A DNA stretch of 7,594 bases, from positions 1 through 7,594 of the forward strand of contig JACQFU010000190.1 of assembly GCA_016199905.1 (NCBI GenBank). The letters are read 5' to 3'. The DNA is from Candidatus Wallbacteria bacterium. Its GTDB lineage: Bacteria; Muiribacteriota; UBA6191; JACPRK01. The translations under genes and the position numbers were made by a program. Of this stretch, positions 1 to 5,972 are shown piece by piece. Position 1 is the first letter of the stretch. Each line of letters begins with the position of its first letter. A model generated the notes under the pieces. The model ran no database searches, was not told the DNA's origin, and saw only the letters and a list, made by a program, of their open reading frames with translations.

Positions 1-356
1 ACAAGGAGCACAAAGAGATTCACTATCGGAAGCTCAACCGCGACAAGGGCGGACCGATAGAGAGCCGAGTCTGGCTCGGTGGGCAGACCTCGGTGCTCGA
101 CTTCCGGGCGTTCTCGACCAGCGACAACGAGCGCATCCTGTTCCAGTACTACCGGGTGGTCGTCGAGATCGATCATTTCGACATCAAGCTGCGCCCCAAC
201 AAAACGAAGGAGGAGCTGGAAGCCGAGGGCGGCACCGTGACGGACCCGACGAAGCTCAACCCGCGGGACGTCGTCCACAGCACGGCCACGGTCTATCCGC
301 GGCGAGTCAACATGGAGCTGCGGATCGAAGTGCCGCAGGAAGGCGGGACGCTCTAG
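1..356 (+). CDS. 3' end of an unrecognised protein gene (5' partial; possibly pseudopilin-like)
   Basis: The frame beginning at base 3 is open from the window edge to the TAG at 354-356, so about 117 C-terminal residues are visible and the real start lies upstream. The GTG at 93 is in frame but is only an internal codon, because coding-like sequence (KEHKEIHYRKLNRD...) continues before it. The visible part mixes beta-type stretches such as ILFQYYRVVVEIDHFDIKL with a charged segment (KTKEELEAEGG) and ends YPRRVNMELRIEVPQ. An ending of the form 'PRRV-x-(hydrophobic/charged strand)' loosely recalls the C-terminal sheet of GspJ/PilW-type minor pseudopilins, but no diagnostic motif is present because the N-terminal prepilin helix is outside the window. 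I do not assign a function. The gene converges on nth with 11 bases between the stop codons' ends. Confidence 0.75.
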   Translation, partial: KEHKEIHYRKLNRDKGGPIESRVWLGGQTSVLDFRAFSTSDNERILFQYYRVVVEIDHFDIKLRPNKTKEELEAEGGTVTDPTKLNPRDVVHSTATVYPRRVNMELRIEVPQEGGTL

Positions 357-370
357 CCGGCAGGCGGCTA
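354..370. terminator. Short hairpin carrying both convergent stop codons
   Basis: TAGCCG (354-359) and CGGCTA (365-370) form a perfect 6-bp inverted repeat around a 5-base loop. The left arm starts with the plus-strand TAG stop of the partial gene; the right arm ends with the complement of the nth TAG stop. The position between converging genes suits a bidirectional terminator, but the stem is short and no T-run follows on either side, so intrinsic termination would be weak. The symmetry could be chance. Confidence 0.3.
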
Positions 371-1048
371 CGAGCCGAGCCTGGAGGGGCAGACGTCGCC
401 CAGGGCGCACTCGGCGCAGCGGGGGCGCCGCGCGATGCAAACGGCGCGTCCGTGCAAGATGACTCGGTGGCTGAAGTCAATCCACTGGGACTGGGGCAAG
501 AGCTTCATGAGATCGGCCTCGACCTTTTCGGGGTCCTTCTCGCGGGTCAGGCCCAGCAGCGCGGCGATGCGCAGAACGTGCGTATCGACGACCACGCCCG
601 TGGGCAGGCCGAACGCGGTCCCCAGGACCACGTTGGCGGTCTTGCGCGCGACGCCGGGCAAGGTGAGCAGGGCCTCCATCGTGCGAGGCAGCTCCCCGCC
701 GAAGCCGTCGACTATCGCGCGGGCGGCCAGCCGGATGTGCTTGGCCTTGTTGCGATAGAAGCCCGTGGTGCGGACCAACTGCTCCAGCTCTTCGGGATCC
801 GCTTCAGCGTAGTCTTTGGCCGTCCGGTATCGCCGGAAGAGCGCCTTGGTGACGATGTTGACCCGGACGTCCGTGCACTGGGCGGAGAGGATCGTCGCGA
901 CGAGCAGCTCTAGCGGGTTCGCGTGGTTCAGGGCGCATTTGGGCTCGGGGAACTGGACTGCGAGCCGGCGATGTATCTCGGCGGCGCGCCCCTTCCTGTC
1001 GCTCGGGCTTCGGAGCGCGGCTGGCGCTCTGTTCTTGGGTTTCGGCAT
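368..1048 (-). CDS. nth: Endonuclease III (DNA glycosylase/AP lyase)
   Basis: Base-excision repair enzyme that removes oxidised pyrimidines and nicks the abasic site by beta-elimination; cytoplasmic. The 226-residue protein has the full family signature: an LELLVATILSAQCTD segment (about 46-60), the helix-hairpin-helix LPGVARKTANVV (130-141) with the catalytic lysine at K136, VDTH (154-157) with the catalytic aspartate D155, and a C-terminal iron-sulfur loop with cysteines 204, 211, 214 and 220 in the C-x6-C-x2-C-x5-C spacing of E. coli Nth. The ATG at 1048-1046 is chosen because it gives a length close to the usual 210-230 residues. A TTG at 1132 would add 28 residues without family resemblance. 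About 20 residues before RKGRAAEIHRRL are extra relative to E. coli. No strong Shine-Dalgarno is visible upstream. It is transcribed away from the STAND remnant and towards the partial gene. Product assignment is secure; the exact start is less so. Confidence 0.96.
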   Translation of the reverse strand: MPKPKNRAPAALRSPSDRKGRAAEIHRRLAVQFPEPKCALNHANPLELLVATILSAQCTDVRVNIVTKALFRRYRTAKDYAEADPEELEQLVRTTGFYRNKAKHIRLAARAIVDGFGGELPRTMEALLTLPGVARKTANVVLGTAFGLPTGVVVDTHVLRIAALLGLTREKDPEKVEADLMKLLPQSQWIDFSHRVILHGRAVCIARRPRCAECALGDVCPSRLGS

Positions 1049-1167
1049 CGGGGATCTGGGGCCAAGGTTAGCAGATAGGCCGCGCCGATCGCACAAAGCG
1101 CTGCCGGCGTGAAATAATGGCCTCGGTGGCAAGCGCCTCGAACGAGGGGCTTGCTGACGCGCGACCG
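1049..1167. promoter_or_regulatory. Divergent intergenic region with an imperfect palindrome
   Basis: These 119 bases separate the start of nth from the start of the STAND/WD40 remnant and must have carried promoters for both. An inverted repeat CCTCG-AA-CGAGG lies at 1136-1147 and extends imperfectly to 1133-1150 (GC and GC outer arms with one mismatch each side), an operator-like shape. On the minus strand CATTAT (complement of about 1112-1117) resembles a -10 box for nth, but no convincing -35 lies at proper spacing. No binding protein can be named. Confidence 0.2.
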
Positions 1168-2054
1168 ATGGAAACGATCCGAGTCTTCATTTCGTCTCCG
1201 GGCGACGTCGGCGCGGAGCGCGCGGCGGCCGACGGTGTCGCAGTCCACGGATCGAAGCTCGCCATTGGCGGCAGGGACGGAAGCGTGGCCCTCCTGGATC
1301 TGGCGGATCGCCGCTACTGCAGGACCATTCCGGGGCTAGGAAAGGAGCTGCTCTGGACAGGGTTCCTGGGGGAGGGGCGATACTTCGTGACCGCCGGTCA
1401 GGGCTCCCAGGTCCGGATTTGGTCGCTGGAGGGATCGGGACAACCGAAACAGAGTTCGGCGTTTCCGTGGGCCGGCGAATCCCCCCGGAAGCCGATCTGT
1501 GCAAGCGGAGACACTCGCGCCGTGGCGTTTGTGGGACCCGACGATACACTGACGTGCTGCGATGCGGCCTCGGCCTTCGCCACCGCGTGGACGACCTCCA
1601 TCACCTGCGGCGGTGGCGTGACCAAGCTCGAGATGGATCTCCACGGCAGGCGCATCGCATGCGCGGGCGGCACTGGCGAGATATGGCTCTGCACTCGTCA
1701 GCCCGCAACGCCGGCGGCACGGCTGTGCGGTGACGAACCGATGGCCTCCGAGATGGGGTTCTCCAGTGACGGCCGCTGGTTTGCCGCGGGCGGCGTCGAC
1801 GGCCGGGTGCGCTACTGGGACGCCACCGCTCCAAACCCGGCAACGACCGCGGTGACGTTGCGCGGCCACCCGATGGCCGATGGCTGGTCGCCGCCTACCT
1901 CGACGGATACGTTCGGGTTTGGCCTTTGCGCGACGAGGATCTCCGGCGCATGGCGACCGATCGGGCGACCACGAACCTCAGCCACGACGAGTGGACGCAG
2001 TACCTCGGCGACGAGCGTTATCACCGGACCTTTGCGGACTTGCCGTCGCGGTAA
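1168..2054 (+). pseudogene. Decayed STAND-type protein: DUF4062-like N-terminus fused to WD40 blades, frameshifted
   Basis: The ATG at 1168 opens with METIRVFISSPGDVGAERAA, the typical first strand and helix of DUF4062 domains that begin many bacterial STAND NTPase proteins. Instead of the rest of that domain and a NACHT-like NTPase, the frame passes near base 1232 into WD40 propeller sequence: GSKLAIGGRDGSVALLDL, YFVTAGQGSQVRIWSL, and GRWFAAGGVDGRVRYWD are recognisable blade ends. After TLRGH (about 1855-1869) the frame breaks. The continuation is in the next frame from about 1872 (DGRWLVAAYLDGYVRVWPL) and runs through NLSHDEWTQYLGDERYHRTF to the TAA at 2052-2054. That tail matches the usual C-terminus of WD40 STAND proteins (NLT-x-EEW-x-x-Y-x-x-x-x-PYR-x-TC type). 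Intact relatives are usually over 1000 residues, so most of the protein is gone. If the upstream frame is read straight through, it runs to 2187 with low-complexity residues that look non-coding. Seen: both protein ends and the frame change. Inferred: two deletions and loss of function. An ATG at 1117 is a possible alternative start. Confidence 0.85.
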
Positions 2055-2234
2055 TCGTGACGAGGCGCCGCCGAAGCGCCACGAACTGCGAACGCACCCC
2101 CGATCGACAAGATCGTTGACTTTGGGGGGCATTTCTGGCAGATTTCCGCGTCTCTTGGGCACCGCAGTTACGCGGATTCCGTTGTGAGGCGGTTGCTGCC
2201 GATGGTTCAGATGGGGTCGCGCGCCGCGAAGACC
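2055..2234 (+). promoter_or_regulatory. Leader of the lipoprotein-barrel-cytochrome operon, with a weak candidate promoter
   Basis: This gap holds no recognisable gene. The best sigma70-like candidate is TTGACT (2116-2121), a 17-base spacer and CAGATT (2139-2144): the -35 is good (5 of 6) but the -10 is poor (3 of 6). A 15-base inverted repeat CGATC-GACAA-GATCG (2101-2115) abuts the -35 directly and could be an operator. In-frame upstream starts at 2184 (GTG), 2202 and 2211 (ATG) would extend the lipoprotein into this region. Confidence 0.25.
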
Positions 2235-3875
2235 ATGCGCTATCAAACATTCTCATCCCGAATCCTCATCGCATCCTCGCTCCTGGCGGTGTGTCTGTGG
2301 ATTGCAACCGGCTGCTCCGGCGGCGGTGGCGGAAGTCCCGAGACGCGCTTGCCGCGGCCTCCGACAGGCGTAGCGGTCCCGCTCACCGAGGCGGAGGTGC
2401 GCGTCGTCCTGGCGCAGGCGGTGGCGGAGGCAACGCGAGTGGGAGCCAGCCTCGTGGTGGCAGTCACGAATCGCGATGGCGTCATCCGGGGCGAGTTCCG
2501 GATGACTTCGATGCCGGCTGGGCCTTCGTACCCGGGCGCGGTCACGGGATGCCTGCCGTTTCCGGGCTACGACGCATGCTCGGCGGGCGGCGTCAACTGT
2601 GCGGTAGCCAAGGCCCGCACGGCAGCCTACTTCAGCTCCACCGGCGAGGCATTCAGCACCCGCACTGCGCGCTTCATCATCCTGGATCACTTCCCGCCAG
2701 GGGTTTCGAACACGGGGGGCGGCCCGCTCTACGGCGTCAACAACTCCAGCCTGCCGGGCTCCGACGTGCTGGTGGCGCAGCTGGCCAACTCTTCGACTGC
2801 GGTGCCGCCGTTACTGATCGAGCCGAACGGGCTGTCGGCCGTGGACGGCGGAGTGCCTCTCTACAAGGGAGGTTTCGCGGTCGGTGGCGTCGGGATTAGC
2901 AGCAACCGGCCCGAGCTGGACGAGCCGATCGCGCTGGCCGCCCAACGAGGGTTCGCCCCGAATCCGTTGATCCAGGCCGATCAGGTGTTGGTCGACGGGA
3001 TTCGGCTGCCGTACGTGAGCGCGACATTGCCGCCCGCTCCCGGCGCGTTGCCGGCCCTGACGCCCGCCGTGGGAGACTTCCCGTTCGAGGTGACGCCGGA
3101 CTTCTCGCCGGTCTTTCCGACTCGCACCCTGGGCGGAGTTCCGCTGGAGGTCCGGTTCCCCTCGGTGGATGCTCCGGGCGCGGACCCCGACCGGTTGAGG
3201 GTGGCCGATGTGGATCGTATCGCCGGGCAGGCCGCAGCGAAGGCCGCGATCACGCGTGGCGCCATCCGGCGTCCGCTCGGCTCGTCGGCCGCGGTGTTCG
3301 TGTCGGTCGTCGACCCGCAAGGCGACATCTTGGGAGTGTTCCGGACGCCGGACGCGACGCTGTTCAGCTTCGACGTGAGCGTGCAGAAGGCGCGGACCGC
3401 GGCACTCTTCTCGACAGACCCGACGCCGGGGCCGGGTGACCCGGTGACGCTCGCGGCCCTGCGGCAGTTCCGCACCGCGGTCGGAGTGGCGGACACGCAG
3501 TCGGTCGCGATCACGACACGGGCGATAGGGTTTCTCTGCCAGAACTTCTTTCCGCCGGGAATCGACGGGCAGCCGCCCGGTCCGTTGTTCGGGCTACAGG
3601 CATGCCTGGTGTTGCGCCCCGGAACGAGCACGAGCGCGACGGGGGATGGGATTACGGTTTTTGCGGGTGGCGTGCCTCTCTACCGCAACGGAAAGCTGGT
3701 GGGCGCAGTCGGAGTCAGCGGCGACGGTATCGATCAAGACGACATCGTCGCCGACGCGGGAAGCACCGGCTTTTTCCCGCCTGTGACGGTGCTCAAGGCG
3801 GACCAGCTGTTCTTCAATGGAGCACGGCTGCCTTACGTGAAGTTCCCGCGCAATCCGGGCGGAGGCGTCGGTTGA
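2235..3875 (+). CDS. Tandem GlcG/DUF336 (heme-binding family) lipoprotein
   Basis: A 546-residue exported protein. The N-terminus (RYQTFSSRILIASSLLAVCL, then WIATGC) is a lipoprotein signal with a hydrophobic core and probable lipid-anchored Cys27 followed by a glycine run. Two copies of the GlcG/HbpS-like DUF336 fold follow. Copy 1 spans about 50-260, with LTEAEVRVVLAQAVAEA, the KARTAAYFSS helix (about 126-135) and GGVPLYKGGFAVGGVGIS (about 205-222). Copy 2 spans about 320-535, with VDRIAGQAAAKAA, QKARTAALFST (about 384-394) and GGVPLYRNGKLVGAVGVSGD (about 478-497). The family includes heme-binding proteins such as HbpS, so heme binding or cytochrome assembly is a reasonable inference given the cytochrome two genes downstream, but no ligand residue is proven here. 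Copy 1 has three cysteines in a loop (CLPFPGYDAC...C) that copy 2 lacks. The ATG at 2235 is preferred because it gives a standard signal-peptide length; no clear Shine-Dalgarno is present, and 2184, 2202 or 2211 are possible starts. The stop overlaps the next gene's start. Confidence 0.88.
   Translation: MRYQTFSSRILIASSLLAVCLWIATGCSGGGGGSPETRLPRPPTGVAVPLTEAEVRVVLAQAVAEATRVGASLVVAVTNRDGVIRGEFRMTSMPAGPSYPGAVTGCLPFPGYDACSAGGVNCAVAKARTAAYFSSTGEAFSTRTARFIILDHFPPGVSNTGGGPLYGVNNSSLPGSDVLVAQLANSSTAVPPLLIEPNGLSAVDGGVPLYKGGFAVGGVGISSNRPELDEPIALAAQRGFAPNPLIQADQVLVDGIRLPYVSATLPPAPGALPALTPAVGDFPFEVTPDFSPVFPTRTLGGVPLEVRFPSVDAPGADPDRLRVADVDRIAGQAAAKAAITRGAIRRPLGSSAAVFVSVVDPQGDILGVFRTPDATLFSFDVSVQKARTAALFSTDPTPGPGDPVTLAALRQFRTAVGVADTQSVAITTRAIGFLCQNFFPPGIDGQPPGPLFGLQACLVLRPGTSTSATGDGITVFAGGVPLYRNGKLVGAVGVSGDGIDQDDIVADAGSTGFFPPVTVLKADQLFFNGARLPYVKFPRNPGGGVG
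3861..3874 (+). promoter_or_regulatory. Shine-Dalgarno GGAGG and TTG start overlapping the upstream TGA
   Basis: GGAGG at 3861-3865 lies 6 bases before a TTG at 3872-3874, which overlaps the lipoprotein TGA at 3873-3875 (TTGA). The TTG-initiated protein begins directly with a signal peptide, whereas upstream in-frame codons lie inside the lipoprotein gene in another frame and encode no such signal. This fixes the start of the barrel gene and indicates translational coupling. Confidence 0.8.
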
Positions 3876-5950
3876 GAGCCCGGACCCTCTGGGCGCTGGC
3901 GGCGCTGCTGGCAGCCGGGACGTTACTGCCGCCCGAGGCCTCGGCACAGCGAATCAAGCGCCGGCCGGTCGAAGCTCCGGCGGCGTCACCGGCTCCGACG
4001 GCTCCGGCGACTCCTCCGGCAACGGCTCCGGCCGCCTCGACCCCGGCCACCCCTGTGGCGGCGCCGTCCGGACGGTTGCGCCGGCGTCCGGGAAACGACG
4101 CTGCCGCACCTGCCGCGCCGGCTCCCTCGGCCCCGACGACTTCCACGGCCGGCGGGCTCGTGCTGGAGGTCTTGCAGCCCGGGGGGCCCGTGCCTGCCGC
4201 TGGGCCTGAGCCGGCCACGCCGACGGCTTTGACGACAGCTCCGCCGACGGTCGCATCCTCCGCGTCGGCTGTCCCTGCATCGTCGGAGCTTTCCGACTTG
4301 CTCAGGCCGGCGCCGGCAGGTCCGCCACTTGGACCTCTCGGGCACACGGGCAGCGGGCGCGTCCGCCGCACGGGGCAGCCTCCGAGCGCAGACTTCCTGC
4401 CGGTGGAAGACCGCTGGCGGATCGGCTTTCCCGACTACGAGCTCTACGAGCGCGGCTCGGGCAGCGACCCTTATGGGCAGAACGTGCTCAAGGGCGACTA
4501 CCCGTTTGACGGCCAGAACACGTTCCTGAACCTGAGCGTGGTCAGCGACACGCTTCTCGAGAAGCGCCGTCTGCCTACGCCGAGCGGTTCCAGCAACGCT
4601 CGTCCCGAGAGCAAGCCGTTCTTCGGTGACGGCAGCCAGCAGTTCTTCAAGACCGAGGCAATCGCCACCATCGACGTCTTCCACGGGAACACCGCGTTCA
4701 AGCCGGTCGACTGGCGCCTTCGCCTGACGCCTGTCTTCAACCTGGAGAACAAGCTGAGCCTGGAAGAGGTCGGCGCCGTCCTACCCGACGTCCGGGGCGG
4801 CAAGGAGCGTAGCCGGGACGATGTCGCCTTCCAGGAAGCCTTCGTGGAGATCCGACTGGCCGACGTGAGCCCGAACTTCGATTTCGTTTCGACCCGCATC
4901 GGGCGCCAGCCGTTCGCAAGCGATTTCCGGGGCTTCCTCTTCAACGACACCAACAATGCTGTCCGCCTCTTCGGGACGGCCGAGTCGAACCGGGTCCAGT
5001 ACAACCTCGCCTACTTCAAGATGCTCGAGAAAGAGATCAACAGCGACCTGAACACCGGCGACGACCGCGGCCAGCAGGTCGCAATTGCCAACGTCTATCG
5101 GCAGGACCTGTTCGTTCCTGGCTACACGGGGCAGTTGAGCTTGCACTACAACCACGACGACGGCCGGCTGAAGTACGACGAGAACGGATTCCTGCAGCGG
5201 CCTGCGAACATTGGCACGGTCGATCCCGCAGGCGGCCATTCACTGGAATCCTGGTACCTGGGATGGACGGGCGACGGCCACATCGGCAAGCTGAACGTCA
5301 GCCACGCCTACTACGTGGCCAAGGGTCACGATTCGTTCAACCCGCTCGCCGGCCGCCGGATCGATATCGACGCTCGCATGGCTGCAGTGGAGCTTTCGGA
5401 AGACCGGGACTGGCTGCGCCTGAAAGCAAGTTACCTGTGGGCCAGCGGCGACAGGGACCCCTCCGACGGCCGGGGAGAGGGGTTCTCGGCCATCCTCGAC
5501 AATCCCAACTTCGCCGGCGGCGGCTTCAGCTTCCTCTCGCGCCAGGGCGTCCGGCTGACGAACGTGAGTCTGTTCTCGCCCAACAGTCTGTTCCCCGATC
5601 TGCGCAGCAGCAAGTTCCAGGGGATGTCGAACTTCGTGAACCCGGGTTTGAGGCTCGTCGGGCTGGGAGCCGAGGCGGAGCTGACCCCGAAGGTGCGGCT
5701 GATCCTGAACGGCAACATGGCCTGGTTCGACAAGACTCAATCGCTCGAAACACTCCTGAACCAAGCGGCCATCCATCAGGCGGTCGGCATGGACCTGAGC
5801 ATCGGCGCGCAATACCGGCCGAAGCTGAGCCAAAACGTGATCCTGACCGGCGGCTTCAACTACTTCATCCCGCGGGCCGGGTTCATCGACATCTACGGAT
5901 CCGATACCAACCTCTTCTCTGCCTTCGGCTCCTTGACGCTGGCGTTCTGA
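3872..5950 (+). CDS. Outer-membrane beta-barrel protein with Pro/Ala-rich N-terminal linker (candidate conduit porin)
   Basis: A 692-residue protein starting at the TTG. Residues 1-25 form a Sec signal peptide (RARTLWALAALLAAG...) ending in ASA before Q26. Residues 26 to about 172 are a low-complexity Pro/Ala/Thr linker containing three spaced basic motifs (RIKRRP, RLRRRP, RVRRTG). From about 180 the sequence is barrel-like: many short alternating amphipathic strands separated by Asp/Asn/Gly turns, for example WRLRLTPVFNLENKLSL (281-297), FVEIRLADVSPNFDFV (324-339), RIGRQPFASDFRGFLFNDT (342-360), and the C-terminal strand FSAFGSLTLAF ending in phenylalanine, the usual BAM recognition ending. 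It contains almost no cysteine, as expected for an outer-membrane barrel. I do not recognise it as MtrB/PioB or another named family. Its place between a DUF336 lipoprotein and a multiheme cytochrome suggests that it sheathes or docks the cytochrome in the outer membrane; that is inference. An alternative is a general porin or anchoring barrel. Confidence 0.85.
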   Translation: MRARTLWALAALLAAGTLLPPEASAQRIKRRPVEAPAASPAPTAPATPPATAPAASTPATPVAAPSGRLRRRPGNDAAAPAAPAPSAPTTSTAGGLVLEVLQPGGPVPAAGPEPATPTALTTAPPTVASSASAVPASSELSDLLRPAPAGPPLGPLGHTGSGRVRRTGQPPSADFLPVEDRWRIGFPDYELYERGSGSDPYGQNVLKGDYPFDGQNTFLNLSVVSDTLLEKRRLPTPSGSSNARPESKPFFGDGSQQFFKTEAIATIDVFHGNTAFKPVDWRLRLTPVFNLENKLSLEEVGAVLPDVRGGKERSRDDVAFQEAFVEIRLADVSPNFDFVSTRIGRQPFASDFRGFLFNDTNNAVRLFGTAESNRVQYNLAYFKMLEKEINSDLNTGDDRGQQVAIANVYRQDLFVPGYTGQLSLHYNHDDGRLKYDENGFLQRPANIGTVDPAGGHSLESWYLGWTGDGHIGKLNVSHAYYVAKGHDSFNPLAGRRIDIDARMAAVELSEDRDWLRLKASYLWASGDRDPSDGRGEGFSAILDNPNFAGGGFSFLSRQGVRLTNVSLFSPNSLFPDLRSSKFQGMSNFVNPGLRLVGLGAEAELTPKVRLILNGNMAWFDKTQSLETLLNQAAIHQAVGMDLSIGAQYRPKLSQNVILTGGFNYFIPRAGFIDIYGSDTNLFSAFGSLTLAF

Positions 5951-5954
5951 CGCC

Positions 5955-5972
5955 AGGGGACCGCGACTTATG
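5955..5972 (+). promoter_or_regulatory. Shine-Dalgarno and ATG start of the multiheme cytochrome gene
   Basis: AGGGGA at 5955-5960 precedes the ATG at 5970-5972 by 9 bases. The protein from this ATG begins with a signal peptide, which supports the start. The 19-base gap after the barrel stop leaves no room for a separate promoter of normal size, so the gene is probably co-transcribed with the barrel. Confidence 0.7.

Noticed and set aside
1049..1132. 28-residue N-terminal extension of Nth from a TTG start
   Set aside because: It has no family similarity and makes the protein longer than usual; the ATG at 1048 is the better choice, though this is not proven.
2055..2187. C-terminal tail of the WD40 protein in the unshifted frame
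   Set aside because: The family C-terminus is found in the shifted frame and ends at 2054; the unshifted tail is Arg/Thr/Pro-rich nonsense.
2291..2899. Plus-strand frame of 202 codons inside the lipoprotein gene
   Set aside because: It is an alternate frame of the DUF336 gene with Gly/Arg-rich composition and no recognisable domain.
3602..3871. N-terminal extension of the barrel protein
   Set aside because: It overlaps the DUF336 lipoprotein's conserved C-terminus in another frame, is Arg/Gly-rich low complexity, and would bury the signal peptide that starts at 3872.
3975..4150. Short GGCTCCG-type repeats, considered as a tandem repeat or CRISPR-like array
   Set aside because: They are irregularly spaced and are explained by Ala-Pro/Gly codons of the low-complexity linker.
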